A stretch of DNA of 64,000 nt from positions 372,001 to 436,000 of the forward strand of contig NZ_JBITLV010000005.1 of assembly GCF_044465595.1 (NCBI RefSeq). The letters are read 5' to 3'. This DNA is from Spongisporangium articulatum. Lineage in GTDB: Bacteria > Actinomycetota > Actinomycetes > Actinomycetales > Kineosporiaceae. This document shows positions 49,228 through 57,060 of the stretch, one piece after another (within the stretch, counting starts at the first letter, position 1; each line of letters starts with the position of its first letter). A program made the position numbers and the translations under genes. The notes under the pieces are model-generated. The model was given only the letters and a program-made list of their open reading frames with translations. It had not been told where the DNA came from and did no database searches.

Positions 49228-50723
49228 GGACCGAGACCGGACCCGTCGCAGCCGACGTGGCAGCGACGTCGAAAGACGCGACTGGGCCGCAGGTTCCGCC
49301 GCTGCGGGTCGTGAGCGACCGGACCACGAACCTGCCCACGGGCACACCAACCGGAGCGGACATCCTGCACGCCCTGGACGCCCGGGACGTGCTCGACCGA
49401 CTCCACGCCGACCACGACACAGCCGACACCCGTGCCGGTCACGAGGTGGACAGAAACTCGGCCACCGCCCCGGACAGCGGAGCGGACGTGGCGGCCGGTC
49501 GTCGGGTGGTGTTGACCCCGGCCAGCGCGGTCAAGCTGCGGCCGGTTCGCTGGTTCTGGGACGGACGCATTCCGGCCGGATCGATCACCGTCGTCCCCGG
49601 CCGGGAGGGCATCGGTAAGAGCCTGCTCATGGCATGGCTGGCCGCCTGCATCACCCGGGGCGAGCTGCCCGGCGCGCACCTCGGCCGACCCCGCGCAGTC
49701 ATCTACGCCGCGACCGAGGACTCATGGGCGCACACCATCGCGCCCCGCCTTATCGCGGCCGGTGCCGACCTGGACATGGTGTATCGGGCCGAGGTCGAAA
49801 CCGTCGCCGGACAGACCGCTTTGACGCTGCCGACCGACTGCGAGGCCCTGGCCGTCGAGATGCACCGGCTCGGCGTCGCGCTGCTCGTGGCCGACCCGCT
49901 GCTGTCCCTCATCCACGGCGCGATCGACACCCACAACGACCACAAGCTCAGGTCGGCGCTGGAGCCGCTGGCCCGGCTGGCCGACTCGACCGGATGCGCC
50001 GTCGTCGGCCTGGCGCACTTCAACAAGTCCAGCTCTGCCGACCCGCTGACCCTGATCACCGGCTCCCGGGCGTTCTCCGCCGTGGCCCGCGCAGTCATCG
50101 CCGTGGCCCGCGACCCCGAAGCCGAAGACGGCACATGCGTCCTGTCCCAGGCCAAGAACAACCTCGGCCGCCTCGACCTACCGTCCCTGACCTACCGAGT
50201 GGAGACCGCCGAAGTCGCCACCGACGAAGGGCCGGCCTACGTCGGCCGCCTCACCTTCACCGGCGAAACGACCCGCAACGTCGCCGACATCCTCGCCGAG
50301 ACCAACGACCCCGCCGCCTCCGGTGGCAGCCGTTCCGACGGTGGTGAGGCCGACGCCTGGCTGGCCGACTACCTCGGCCAGGCCGGGCAGGCCGCCCGCG
50401 CCGACGTCATCAGGGCCGCCAAGGCCGACGGCATCCCTGAACGAACGCTGAAGCGTGCTGCCAACCGGGCCGGGCAGCGCGGCGACCTGGCCTCCGACGT
50501 CGCCGGGTTCCCCGCCCGCGCGGTCTGGCGATGGCTGAAACACCCGGGAGTTGGCGGGGCGGGTTCGGAGGTCAGCGACGGTCAGCTCACCCTCACCGAG
50601 CCGTCCGGCCAGCCCATCCAGTCGGGCCAGTTGGGCCAGTCGGGCCAGTTGGGCACGGAGGCAGGGCACGGCCCAACCGTGGCCCGGCAGGCGCCGCCCG
50701 AGGACTCCCGGCGGGTGACCTGA
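49224..50723 (+). CDS. RepA-like AAA ATPase (replicative helicase type)
   Basis: 499 residues. Walker A PGREGIGKS (about 125-133), YAATEDSWAHTIAPRL, Walker B-like LLVADPLLSLI and GLAHFNKSS place it with the RepA/RecA-like (AAA_25) ATPases of mobile elements that unwind the replication origin. A winged-helix-like region (about 370-430) follows. The C-terminal 60 residues are disordered with a QSGQLGQSGQLG repeat encoded by 9-bp DNA units at 50618-50654. Likely needed for replication of the excised element. Confidence 0.8.
   Translation: MRTETGPVAADVAATSKDATGPQVPPLRVVSDRTTNLPTGTPTGADILHALDARDVLDRLHADHDTADTRAGHEVDRNSATAPDSGADVAAGRRVVLTPASAVKLRPVRWFWDGRIPAGSITVVPGREGIGKSLLMAWLAACITRGELPGAHLGRPRAVIYAATEDSWAHTIAPRLIAAGADLDMVYRAEVETVAGQTALTLPTDCEALAVEMHRLGVALLVADPLLSLIHGAIDTHNDHKLRSALEPLARLADSTGCAVVGLAHFNKSSSADPLTLITGSRAFSAVARAVIAVARDPEAEDGTCVLSQAKNNLGRLDLPSLTYRVETAEVATDEGPAYVGRLTFTGETTRNVADILAETNDPAASGGSRSDGGEADAWLADYLGQAGQAARADVIRAAKADGIPERTLKRAANRAGQRGDLASDVAGFPARAVWRWLKHPGVGGAGSEVSDGQLTLTEPSGQPIQSGQLGQSGQLGTEAGHGPTVARQAPPEDSRRVT
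50618..50654. repeat. Array A of 9-bp units (CCAGTCGGG/CCAGTTGGG)
   Basis: Four alternating 9-bp units inside the 3' end of the RepA-like gene. A 25-bp stretch is the exact reverse complement of part of array B at 50776-50810, about 120 bp away across the stop codon. Confidence 0.75.
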
Positions 50724-50775
50724 CGCCTCCGTGACGCAGCAGTCGGGCCAGGGAGGCCACCTCTCTGGCGACCCT

Positions 50776-50810
50776 GCCCAACTGGCCCAACTGGCCCGAC
50801 TGGCCCAACC
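50776..50810. repeat. Array B of 9-bp units, inverted relative to array A
   Basis: CCCAACTGG/CCCGACTGG units, complementary to array A over 25 bp. In RNA the two arrays would form a long stem enclosing the stop codon of the ATPase gene; in DNA they look like iterons in opposite orientation. Confidence 0.75.
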
Positions 50811-50861
50811 GCCCGCCCACTCCCCACTGTTTCAGCCGCTCTCCGGAAAGGACCCGCCACG

Positions 50862-51311
50862 ATGCGCCACCACGACCAGGCCACCACCGCGACCGCTCTC
50901 CAGGACCAGGCCGAGGCCGCCGCCCGGCAGGCCAGCCAGGCCCTGCGAGACGCCGCGCTCGCCGACCCGCACATCACCTACAGCTCAGGCCGCGCTCCGC
51001 TGTGGGTCGCCGCCCAGCTCGCCAACGTCTACACCGCCGTCCGGGCCGGGACGGCCACCTACTGCCCGCACATCGACGCCCACCACCCGCGCATCGTCCA
51101 CGCCGCCGTGTGGGCACCCGGCCTCATCACGTGCACCGACTGCGTGCCCGAGCTCCTGATGCCCGACCCGATCGAGGACGACATCTGCGACCGCTGCCAC
51201 CAGCTGTCCGACCGCCTCCACCCAGGCGCCATCGCGGGCGGCCCCCTGCTCCTGACCTACGGCCTCTGCCCGCCCTGCGACGCCATCGTCAACCAGCTCC
51301 CGGCCGCCTAG
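50862..51311 (+). CDS. Hypothetical Cys-rich (zinc-binding?) protein
   Basis: 149 residues. An Ala/Gln-rich helix (about 5-30) is followed by Cys/His clusters: YCPHIDAHHPR, CTDC, CDRCH and CPPCD, enough ligands for one or two zinc ribbons. No family recognised. ATG 50862 with GGAAAGGA upstream. Lies between the ATPase and the excisionase-like gene in the int-xis-rep order, so it may be a small nucleic-acid-binding accessory factor. Confidence 0.65.
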   Translation: MRHHDQATTATALQDQAEAAARQASQALRDAALADPHITYSSGRAPLWVAAQLANVYTAVRAGTATYCPHIDAHHPRIVHAAVWAPGLITCTDCVPELLMPDPIEDDICDRCHQLSDRLHPGAIAGGPLLLTYGLCPPCDAIVNQLPAA

Positions 51312-51355
51312 CGGTCAGCTCGAAAACCTCACTCCCCCAACGAAAGGAACCCGCA

Positions 51356-51649
51356 ATGACCAACGTCGTCCCGATGAACAACAACAGCGCCGTGTACACC
51401 GTCGAAGAGGTCAAGGACCTGCTCCGGATCGCCCGGGGCGCCGCCTACGCGATGGTCCAGAACGGCGAGATCCCGGCCAAGAAGATCGGCACCCGGTGGG
51501 TCATCCCCAAGGCCCGCTTCCACGCCTGGCTCAACGACCTGCCCGAGGCCAGCCTCGAGGACATCGCGCGCGAGTTCCTGGCGCGGCGGCCGATCAAGGT
51601 TCTCGAGGTGGCCGAGGACGACGACAAGCACACCGGGCGGGGCGCCTGA
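51356..51649 (+). CDS. xis: Excisionase-like HTH protein
   Basis: 97 residues. YTVEEVKDLLRIARGAAYAMVQNGEIPAKKIGTRWVIPKARFHAWL (key pattern T-V-E-E-V, A-Y-x-M-V, G-x-I-P-A-x-K-I-G, W-x-I-P-K) is the classic winged-helix excisionase/MerR-like fold. It should direct excision with the integrase. The stop overlaps the integrase ATG (TGATG). ATG 51356 with GAAAGGAA upstream. Confidence 0.85.
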   Translation: MTNVVPMNNNSAVYTVEEVKDLLRIARGAAYAMVQNGEIPAKKIGTRWVIPKARFHAWLNDLPEASLEDIAREFLARRPIKVLEVAEDDDKHTGRGA

Positions 51650-52866
51650 TGGGGCACATCGTCAAGACGCCAGCCGGAACCTTCCGGGCCAACTGGCGCG
51701 ACGACACCGGCCGCCAGAAGGCCAAGAACTTCCGCACCAAGAAAGAGGCAGCAGGATTTCTCGCCCAGGTCGAAAGTGCCATTCACCGTGGCCTGTACGT
51801 CGACCCACATGCCGGTCGACAGCTATTCGGCCCGTATGCCGAAAAGTGGCTGAGCGCACGTTCCACCGAAATGACCACCGCAAACCGTGACCTTTCCATG
51901 ATGCGTACGCACATCCTGCCGCGTTGGCAGGAAACACCGCTCGGAAAGATCGACCACTCTTCCGTGCAGCAATGGGCAGGTGAATTGGCGACCAAGCGGG
52001 CGCCGGCCACCGTCACGGAATGCGTGCGCTTGTTGTCCGGCGTTCTACGGTCGGCGGTTCGGGACCGGATCATCGGACAGAATCCCTGTGAGGGGGTGCG
52101 AATTCCCAAGCGCCGCAAGCAGGACCATGAGGGAAGCATCATCACCCCCACCGTTCTACGAAATGCGTTGCTTCCGGAAATCCCGCACCGTTATCGAGCC
52201 TTAGTCGCTGTCGCCGGAGGAACAGGACTCAGGTGGGGTGAATGCCTCGGCCTGCGGTGGTCAGCGATCGACATGGAATCCCGAACCATTTCCGTGGTCC
52301 GGGTGATGATCGAAGTATCCGGACACGTCACCGCCAAGCCGTACCCGAAATCCCGTGCCGGTCGGCGTTCGGTTCCGATTCCGGGGTTCGTCTATGACGC
52401 CTTGGTCGAGCACCAGACCGCTTATCCGCCTGGACCCGGAGGTGAGGTGTTCACCAACCAAGCGGCGGGGCCACTGCGTCGGTCGATGTTCCGACGCCGA
52501 ACCTGGCGGCCCGCGCTCGTGAGGGCCGGGCTCCTCGGCCGCGTCGAGCAGACCGGCACGGCGGAGAGCTGGTCAGCCGCCTGGCCGCGCGCCGACGGCA
52601 GCACCGGGACCGCTTCGTTCCCGAGCGAGCGGCAGGCCGTGGCTCACGTCGTCCGGGAAGCCGACGGAGGGCTCAGGTTCCACGACCTGCGGCACTCCTA
52701 CGCCACGTGGCTGGTCTCCCGTGGGCTGCCCGTCAACGACGTCCAGCGGGTCATGGGCCACGAGAACCCGAGCACCACTCTCGCGCTCTACACCCACCAG
52801 TCGGGGCAGGCCGATGAGCGGGTCCGGGATGCTTTCGCTGACGATCCGCTGACGAACGACGAGTGA
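51649..52866 (+). CDS. int: Tyrosine site-specific integrase
   Basis: 405 residues. N-terminal arm-binding part, SAM-like core-binding domain (about 60-150), and catalytic domain with Arg in GTGLRWGECLGL (about 195), HDLRHSYATWL (His/Arg, about 343-346) and the nucleophile Tyr in TTLALYTHQ (about 380). It would recombine the element with the tRNA-Ala att site, only 62 bp downstream of its stop. An insertion between the Arg and His boxes (about 290-340) makes it longer than the minimal family. Coupled to xis. Confidence 0.94.
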   Translation: MGHIVKTPAGTFRANWRDDTGRQKAKNFRTKKEAAGFLAQVESAIHRGLYVDPHAGRQLFGPYAEKWLSARSTEMTTANRDLSMMRTHILPRWQETPLGKIDHSSVQQWAGELATKRAPATVTECVRLLSGVLRSAVRDRIIGQNPCEGVRIPKRRKQDHEGSIITPTVLRNALLPEIPHRYRALVAVAGGTGLRWGECLGLRWSAIDMESRTISVVRVMIEVSGHVTAKPYPKSRAGRRSVPIPGFVYDALVEHQTAYPPGPGGEVFTNQAAGPLRRSMFRRRTWRPALVRAGLLGRVEQTGTAESWSAAWPRADGSTGTASFPSERQAVAHVVREADGGLRFHDLRHSYATWLVSRGLPVNDVQRVMGHENPSTTLALYTHQSGQADERVRDAFADDPLTNDE

Positions 52867-52876
52867 TTCCGCCAAA

Positions 52877-52921
52877 CCACCGCAGGTCAGGACCGTCGGA
52901 ACCGGCCCTGACCTGCGGTGG
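52877..52921. terminator. 15-bp perfect hairpin between int and tRNA-Ala
   Basis: Arms 52877-52891 and 52907-52921 are exact complements (core CCACCGCAGGTCAGG). It can end transcription of int from the left and of the tRNA from the right, replacing the terminator that was displaced when the element inserted. Confidence 0.75.
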
Positions 52922-52927
52922 AAGTTT

Positions 52928-52972
52928 GTGGAGCTGAGGGGACTCGAACCCCTGACCCCCTCGTTGCGAACG
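52928..52972. repeat. Right attachment site within tRNA-Ala
   Basis: 45 bp identical to 45721-45765; it forms the 3' part of the intact tRNA. Confidence 0.92.
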
Positions 52973-53001
52973 AGGTGCGCTACCAGCTGCGCTACAGCCC
53001 C
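52929..53001 (-). tRNA. tRNA-Ala (anticodon CGC)
   Basis: 73 nt folding as a full cloverleaf: acceptor GGGGCTG/CAGCTCC with a G3-U70 pair (the alanine identity element), D arm AGCGCAGCTGGTAGCGCA, anticodon stem CCTCG/CGAGG with loop TTCGCAA (anticodon CGC, reads GCG), T loop GGTTCGAGTCC. CCA is not encoded. The 3' part is the insertion site of the integrative element. Confidence 0.95.
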
Positions 53002-53123
53002 TTGAAGCCCGACGAATCTACCATCGACCCTCCACCGCAACCGAATCGGCTCGCTGATCGGCGGTAGTGCCGGATTCGACCGAGTGAAACTCGTTGAGAT
53101 GCGGCAGCGACGGCGATCTTGCT

Positions 53124-54128
53124 TCAGCCGTTGACCACCCGGCGCGGCTCCTCCATGGCGAGGATGCGCTCGATGTCGGCGGCGGTGCGCGGCAGCGAGC
53201 CCCGGGCCGAGGCGGACGCGGCGGACGCGGCGGGGGCCGCCGGGGCCTCGTAGGGGGCGGGCAGCGGACGCCGGACGGCGGGCTTGAGCGTGTAGGTGGG
53301 CGGCGGCACGGGCACCGGGTCCCACGTGCCGGTGGCGGCGGCCGCGGCGGGACGACGGACAGCCGGCTTGGTTGCGGCCGCAGGCTTGGCCGCGGGGCGC
53401 TTGGCGGGGACCCGCGAGGGGCGGGCGGCGAGGGCCTCGGCGGTGCGGACGCGCTCGGCCAGCAGGGTGATGTGCTCGTGGCTGCGCACGGCGGCGACCC
53501 GCCCGGCGATCAGGTGCAGGGCGAGGAGCACCCCCACGGGGGCGGCGGCCCAGGACGGCGCGTACCCGGTCAGCGAGAGCGACCCGGCCACGGCCGTGAC
53601 CGCAGCGAGGAGGCCGAGCACGCGGACCCGGCGACCGGCGGCGCGGTGCGAGGAAGCCATGGCGAAGTGCAGTTCAGCGGCCGCCGCGGCGGGACGGGCC
53701 GCCACCGGCAGCGCCTCGGGCTTGGGCCGCTCCACGACGGGTGTCGTGGCCGGCGCCTCGACGGGTGCCGGCGTCTCGTCGACGGCGGGCGGCTCGGCCT
53801 TCTCGACCACCGCGGTCGCTGCGGGCGAGACCCGCGAGGTGCTGGCCGCCGTCCGCGCGGCGCGGGACAGGTGCGGCCGCTCACCGGGGATGAACAGCAG
53901 CTGCCCGTCGGTGTCGACGACGAGCTTCGGCGAGGCGAGCACCGGACCGCCGGACCGGTGCGGTCGGCGCGCGGTTCGGCGGCGAGGCGAGAGCAGCCGC
54001 AGGCGCGCGGAGTCACGGTCGCCCGTGCGCGAGTCGGCCAGGACATCCCGCCGGCGGACCCAATGCGGCACGAGATAGGCAGCCCACACCCCCACGATGG
54101 CGATCAGGGCAAGGCTGCTCGGCTCCAC
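53124..54128 (-). CDS. SepX/GlpR-like single-TM cell-division protein
   Basis: About 334 residues. An N-terminal TM helix (LALIAIVGVWAAYLVPHWVRRRD) followed by LADSRTGDRDSARLRLLSPR, then a second hydrophobic pair (about 190-240) and long Pro/Ala/Lys-rich linkers. This is the conserved actinobacterial family known as SepX in Streptomyces and GlpR in Corynebacterium, which binds the gephyrin-like MoeA homolog Glp at the divisome. A MoeA homolog lies 1.7 kb upstream in the same run. GTG 54128 gives VEPSSLAL; no clear ribosome site. Confidence 0.7.
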   Translation of the reverse strand: MEPSSLALIAIVGVWAAYLVPHWVRRRDVLADSRTGDRDSARLRLLSPRRRTARRPHRSGGPVLASPKLVVDTDGQLLFIPGERPHLSRAARTAASTSRVSPAATAVVEKAEPPAVDETPAPVEAPATTPVVERPKPEALPVAARPAAAAAELHFAMASSHRAAGRRVRVLGLLAAVTAVAGSLSLTGYAPSWAAAPVGVLLALHLIAGRVAAVRSHEHITLLAERVRTAEALAARPSRVPAKRPAAKPAAATKPAVRRPAAAAATGTWDPVPVPPPTYTLKPAVRRPLPAPYEAPAAPAASAASASARGSLPRTAADIERILAMEEPRRVVNG

Positions 54129-54238
54129 ACGGTAAACGGTATGAGCAGCGGCGGAACCGATCACGCACCGTTCACGGCGTGTCGCCCCAGGGTCGTACGT
54201 AACGATTGTGACCACGCAGCGTACGAGTCACGTACAAC

Positions 54239-54880
54239 TCAAGCAGAGTCCGGATTTCCCCGCGTGGCGATCACCCTCTGGGCCCGTCTCCAGCGCGTGA
54301 GCAGTCCGCCGGGCACGTCCTCGGGAGTCAGTGCGAACGTGGCGTGGTCGCGCCAGGCGCCGTCGATGTGCAGGTACTTCCGCCGGATGCCCTCGGGCCG
54401 GAACCCGAGCTTCTCCACCACCCGCAACGACGCGGTGTTCTCGGGCCGGATGTTCACCTCGAGCCGGTGCATGCCCAGCCCGAAGAAACAGTGGTCGACC
54501 ATCATCGCGACGGCGTTCGGGGTGTAGCCGTGCCCGGCCGCGGCCCGGTCGATCCAGTACCCGATCTGGCCGGAACGCAGTGAGCCCCAGACGATTCCGC
54601 TCACCGTCACCTGGCCGACGAGGCGGCCGTCGACGTCGATGGCCAGCGGCAGCATGCGCCCGGCGCGGGCCTCCCGGTCGAAGCCGCGCAGCATCGCGCC
54701 GAAGGTCAGGGAGCGCCCGACACCCTCCGGGTGGGTGGCCTCCCAGGGCGCCAGCCAGTCGACGTTGGCCGAGCGGATCGACGCCCAGGGCCGACCGTCC
54801 CGGCGCGCGAGGGGCCGCAGCGTCATCGGGCCGTCGCGCAGCTCCACCGGCCACCCCGCGCCGATGCCGACCTCAACCAT
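54239..54880 (-). CDS. rimJ: RimJ-type GNAT N-acetyltransferase
   Basis: 213 residues. VELRDGPMTLRPLARRDG start, IGYWIDRAAAGHGYTPNAVAMMVDHCF (acetyl-CoA motif region) and HRLEVNIRPENTASLRVVEKLGFRPEGIRRKYLHIDGAWRDH (key pattern N-x-R-P-E-N-x-x-S). It fits RimJ-like ribosomal-protein or small-protein N-alpha-acetylation. ATG 54880 overlaps the mog stop by 8 bp. Position between mog and the SepX/GlpR gene matches mycobacterial Rv0995. Confidence 0.87.
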   Translation of the reverse strand: MVEVGIGAGWPVELRDGPMTLRPLARRDGRPWASIRSANVDWLAPWEATHPEGVGRSLTFGAMLRGFDREARAGRMLPLAIDVDGRLVGQVTVSGIVWGSLRSGQIGYWIDRAAAGHGYTPNAVAMMVDHCFFGLGMHRLEVNIRPENTASLRVVEKLGFRPEGIRRKYLHIDGAWRDHATFALTPEDVPGGLLTRWRRAQRVIATRGNPDSA

Positions 54881-55382
54881 GGTCGACCCCGCGCAGCTGG
54901 GCCACGGCATGCACGAGAACATCACGCAGCACGGACATCCCGTCCCGGCAGCCGCCCGTCGACCCGGGCAGGTTCACGATCAGCGACGACCCGGCGACCC
55001 CGGCGAGCCCGCGCGACAGCGCCGCCGTCGGGACTCCCGCGGCGAGGCCACGCTGCCGGACGGCGTCAGCCAGCCCCGGAACCGGTCGATCGAGCACTGC
55101 TGCGGTCGCCTCCGGGGTCGAGTCGGTGGGCGACAGTCCGGTGCCGCCCGTGGTCAGTATGACGTCGTACCCTGCCGCGACGCCCGCGCGCAATGCCTCG
55201 GCGAAGGGTTCACCGTCCGCGACGACGACCGGACCGTCCACCGTGAAGCCCAGGTCGGCCAGCCCCGCGGCCAGGATCGGCCCGCCCCGGTCGGGGTAGA
55301 CGCCCGCCGCCGCGCGGGTGGACGAGGTGATCACCAACGCCCGGCCCACGGGTTCAGCCGGTGTCGCAGCCGGTTCAGTCAC
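54873..55382 (-). CDS. mog: Molybdopterin adenylyltransferase (MogA/MoaB family)
   Basis: 169 residues. ALVITSSTRAAAGVYPDRGGPILAAGL, LTTGGTGLSPTDSTPEAT (the MPT-binding TTGGTG) and NLPGSTGGCRDGM are family signatures. It activates molybdopterin with ATP before molybdenum insertion by MoeA. GTG 55382 overlaps moaC by 8 bp. Confidence 0.9.
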   Translation of the reverse strand: MTEPAATPAEPVGRALVITSSTRAAAGVYPDRGGPILAAGLADLGFTVDGPVVVADGEPFAEALRAGVAAGYDVILTTGGTGLSPTDSTPEATAAVLDRPVPGLADAVRQRGLAAGVPTAALSRGLAGVAGSSLIVNLPGSTGGCRDGMSVLRDVLVHAVAQLRGVDHG

Positions 55383-55845
55383 GGGTCCAGTCCCCCGACC
55401 GGCCGCCGCTCTTGGCCGTCACCCGGACGTCGGTGAGCGCCGCGAGCCGATCGACGCCCTTGATCATGTCGATCAGCGCGAGCCCGGCGACCGCCACGCA
55501 GGTCAGCGCCTCCATCTCCACGCCCGTCCGGTCGGCGGTGCGCACCGTCGCGGTGATCGCCACGCCCGCATCGGACACGGTGAGGTCGACGGCGGCCGCG
55601 TGCACGGCGACGGGGTGCGCGAGCGGCACGAGGTCGGGGGTCTTCTTGGCGGCCTGCAGCCCGGCGATCCGGGCCACCGCCAGCGCGTCCCCCTTGGGCA
55701 CGTCGCCGGAGCGCAGCAACGCCACGGTCGCGGGCGCGCAGGTCACGAAGCCCGCCGCCGACGCCTCGCGCGCCGTGACCGGTTTCGCCGACACGTCCAC
55801 CATGTGGGCCGCCCCGGTCGCGTCCAGGTGCGTGAACTCAGACAT
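55375..55845 (-). CDS. moaC: Cyclic pyranopterin monophosphate synthase
   Basis: 156 residues. THLDATGAAHMVDVSAKPVTAREA at the start, KGDALAVARIAGLQAAKKTPDLVPLAHP with the catalytic Lys, and GVEMEALTCVAVAGLALIDMIK. It makes cPMP in molybdenum cofactor synthesis; moaA is not in the window. ATG 55845 overlaps the moeA stop by 8 bp. Confidence 0.94.
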   Translation of the reverse strand: MSEFTHLDATGAAHMVDVSAKPVTAREASAAGFVTCAPATVALLRSGDVPKGDALAVARIAGLQAAKKTPDLVPLAHPVAVHAAAVDLTVSDAGVAITATVRTADRTGVEMEALTCVAVAGLALIDMIKGVDRLAALTDVRVTAKSGGRSGDWTRD

Positions 55846-57043
55846 CGGAACCCTCGAGGAGGTAACACTCCAGCTCGTCACCGAGTTCGACGGACGTGAC
55901 GTCCTCGGGCACCACGGCGAGGCAGTCGGCCGACGCCAGCGAGGCCAGCAGGTGCGAGCCCGGCCCGCCCACCGGGGTCACCGAGTACCCGTGCGCGCCG
56001 TCGGCACTCAGCACGCCGCGGGTGAACTGCCGCTTCCCGGCCGGCGACGACCACGCGCCGGCCGCCCGAGCCGTCACGACCCGGCGCCGGGGCACCCCGC
56101 CCGACAGCACCTGCAGCGCCGGCCGGACGAACAGCTCGAACGAGACGAGCGAGCTGACCGGGTTGCCGGGCAGCGTGAAGATCGGTGTGCCGTCCACGGT
56201 TCCGAAGCCCTGCGGCATGCCCGGCTGCATCCCCACCTTCTGGAACGAGACGGTGCCCAGGCCCGACAGGACCTCCTTGACCACGTCGTACGCGCCGGCC
56301 GAGACGCCACCGCTGGTGATGAGCAGGTCGGCCCGGGCGGCGGCCGAACGCAGAGCCTCGAGGACGGCGGGGGCCGAGTCCGTGACGATGCCGCCGTGCT
56401 CGGCCTCGGCGCCGGCCGACCGGGCCGCGGCGACCAGCCCGTACCCGTTCGAGTCGTGGATCTGCCCGGGCCCCAACGGCTTTCCCGGAGGCACCAGTTC
56501 ATCACCGCTGGGCAGGACGACGACCCGCGGCCGCGGGTGCACCCGCACCCGGTCGCGGCCCACGGAGGCCAGCAGCGCGACCTGCGAGGAGGTGAGCCGG
56601 GCCCCGGCGCGCAGCACCACCTGACCCGCGCTCACGTCGTCCCCGCGCAGCCGGACGTACTGGCCCGGGGTGGGCGCCCGGTGCACCACCACGTGATCGA
56701 CGCCCGGGTCGGTCCACTCCACGGGGACGATCGCCTCGGCACCGGCCGGCACCGGCGCGCCGGTCATGATGCGCACGGCGGTCCCCGGCGCCAGCGCCGA
56801 TGCGGCCGAGGCGCCCGCGGGCAGGTCGCCGTCCACCGGCAGAACCACCGGCAGGGTGCCGAGATCGGCCAGCCGCACGGCGTACCCGTCCATCGACGAG
56901 TTGTCGAAGAGCGGTATGTCGAGCGGGGACTCGACGTCCTCGGCCAGCACGCAACCGGCCGCCTCGAGCAGCGGCAGCGCGTGCGGGGCCGGCGGCATCA
57001 GCGCCGCCAGGCACTGCTCGAGGTGAGCGTCGACCGACTGCAT
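55838..57043 (-). CDS. moeA: MoeA/gephyrin-like protein (molybdenum insertase or Glp)
   Basis: 401 residues. Domains in MoeA order: LPLFDNSSMDGYAVR (about 46-60), PTPGQYVRLRGDDV, VLPSGDEL, TSGGVSAGAYDVVKEVL (about 240-256), FTLPGNPVSSLVSFELF (about 280-296) and a C-terminal domain IV. It either inserts molybdate into MPT or serves as Glp, the divisome gephyrin homolog. Coupling to moaC and mog favours the first; linkage to the GlpR/SepX gene and galU favours the second. ATG 57043; GTGs at 57055/57058 are possible. Confidence 0.88.
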   Translation of the reverse strand: MQSVDAHLEQCLAALMPPAPHALPLLEAAGCVLAEDVESPLDIPLFDNSSMDGYAVRLADLGTLPVVLPVDGDLPAGASAASALAPGTAVRIMTGAPVPAGAEAIVPVEWTDPGVDHVVVHRAPTPGQYVRLRGDDVSAGQVVLRAGARLTSSQVALLASVGRDRVRVHPRPRVVVLPSGDELVPPGKPLGPGQIHDSNGYGLVAAARSAGAEAEHGGIVTDSAPAVLEALRSAAARADLLITSGGVSAGAYDVVKEVLSGLGTVSFQKVGMQPGMPQGFGTVDGTPIFTLPGNPVSSLVSFELFVRPALQVLSGGVPRRRVVTARAAGAWSSPAGKRQFTRGVLSADGAHGYSVTPVGGPGSHLLASLASADCLAVVPEDVTSVELGDELECYLLEGSDV

Positions 57044-57060
57044 ACCCGGCTGCACCACGG

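Larger units (their letters stand above)
45721..52972. mobile_element. Small integrative element in tRNA-Ala(CGC), about 7.2 kb
   Basis: A 45-bp perfect repeat of the tRNA 3' part (45721-45765 and 52928-52972) marks the attachment sites; the intact tRNA is at the right end, next to the integrase. Gene content: small HTH protein, XRE-peptide deformylase fusion, an unknown protein, a RepA-like ATPase, a Cys-rich protein, excisionase-like HTH and tyrosine integrase. This resembles the int-xis-rep module of actinomycete integrative elements, but no FtsK/TraB-like transfer gene, phage structural gene or relaxase is visible. GC is locally lower in the deformylase and integrase genes. Confidence 0.9.

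Noticed and set aside
50618..50810. A CRISPR array.
   Set aside because: The units are 9 bp and contiguous without spacers, the two arrays are inverted to each other, one lies in a coding region, and no cas genes are near.
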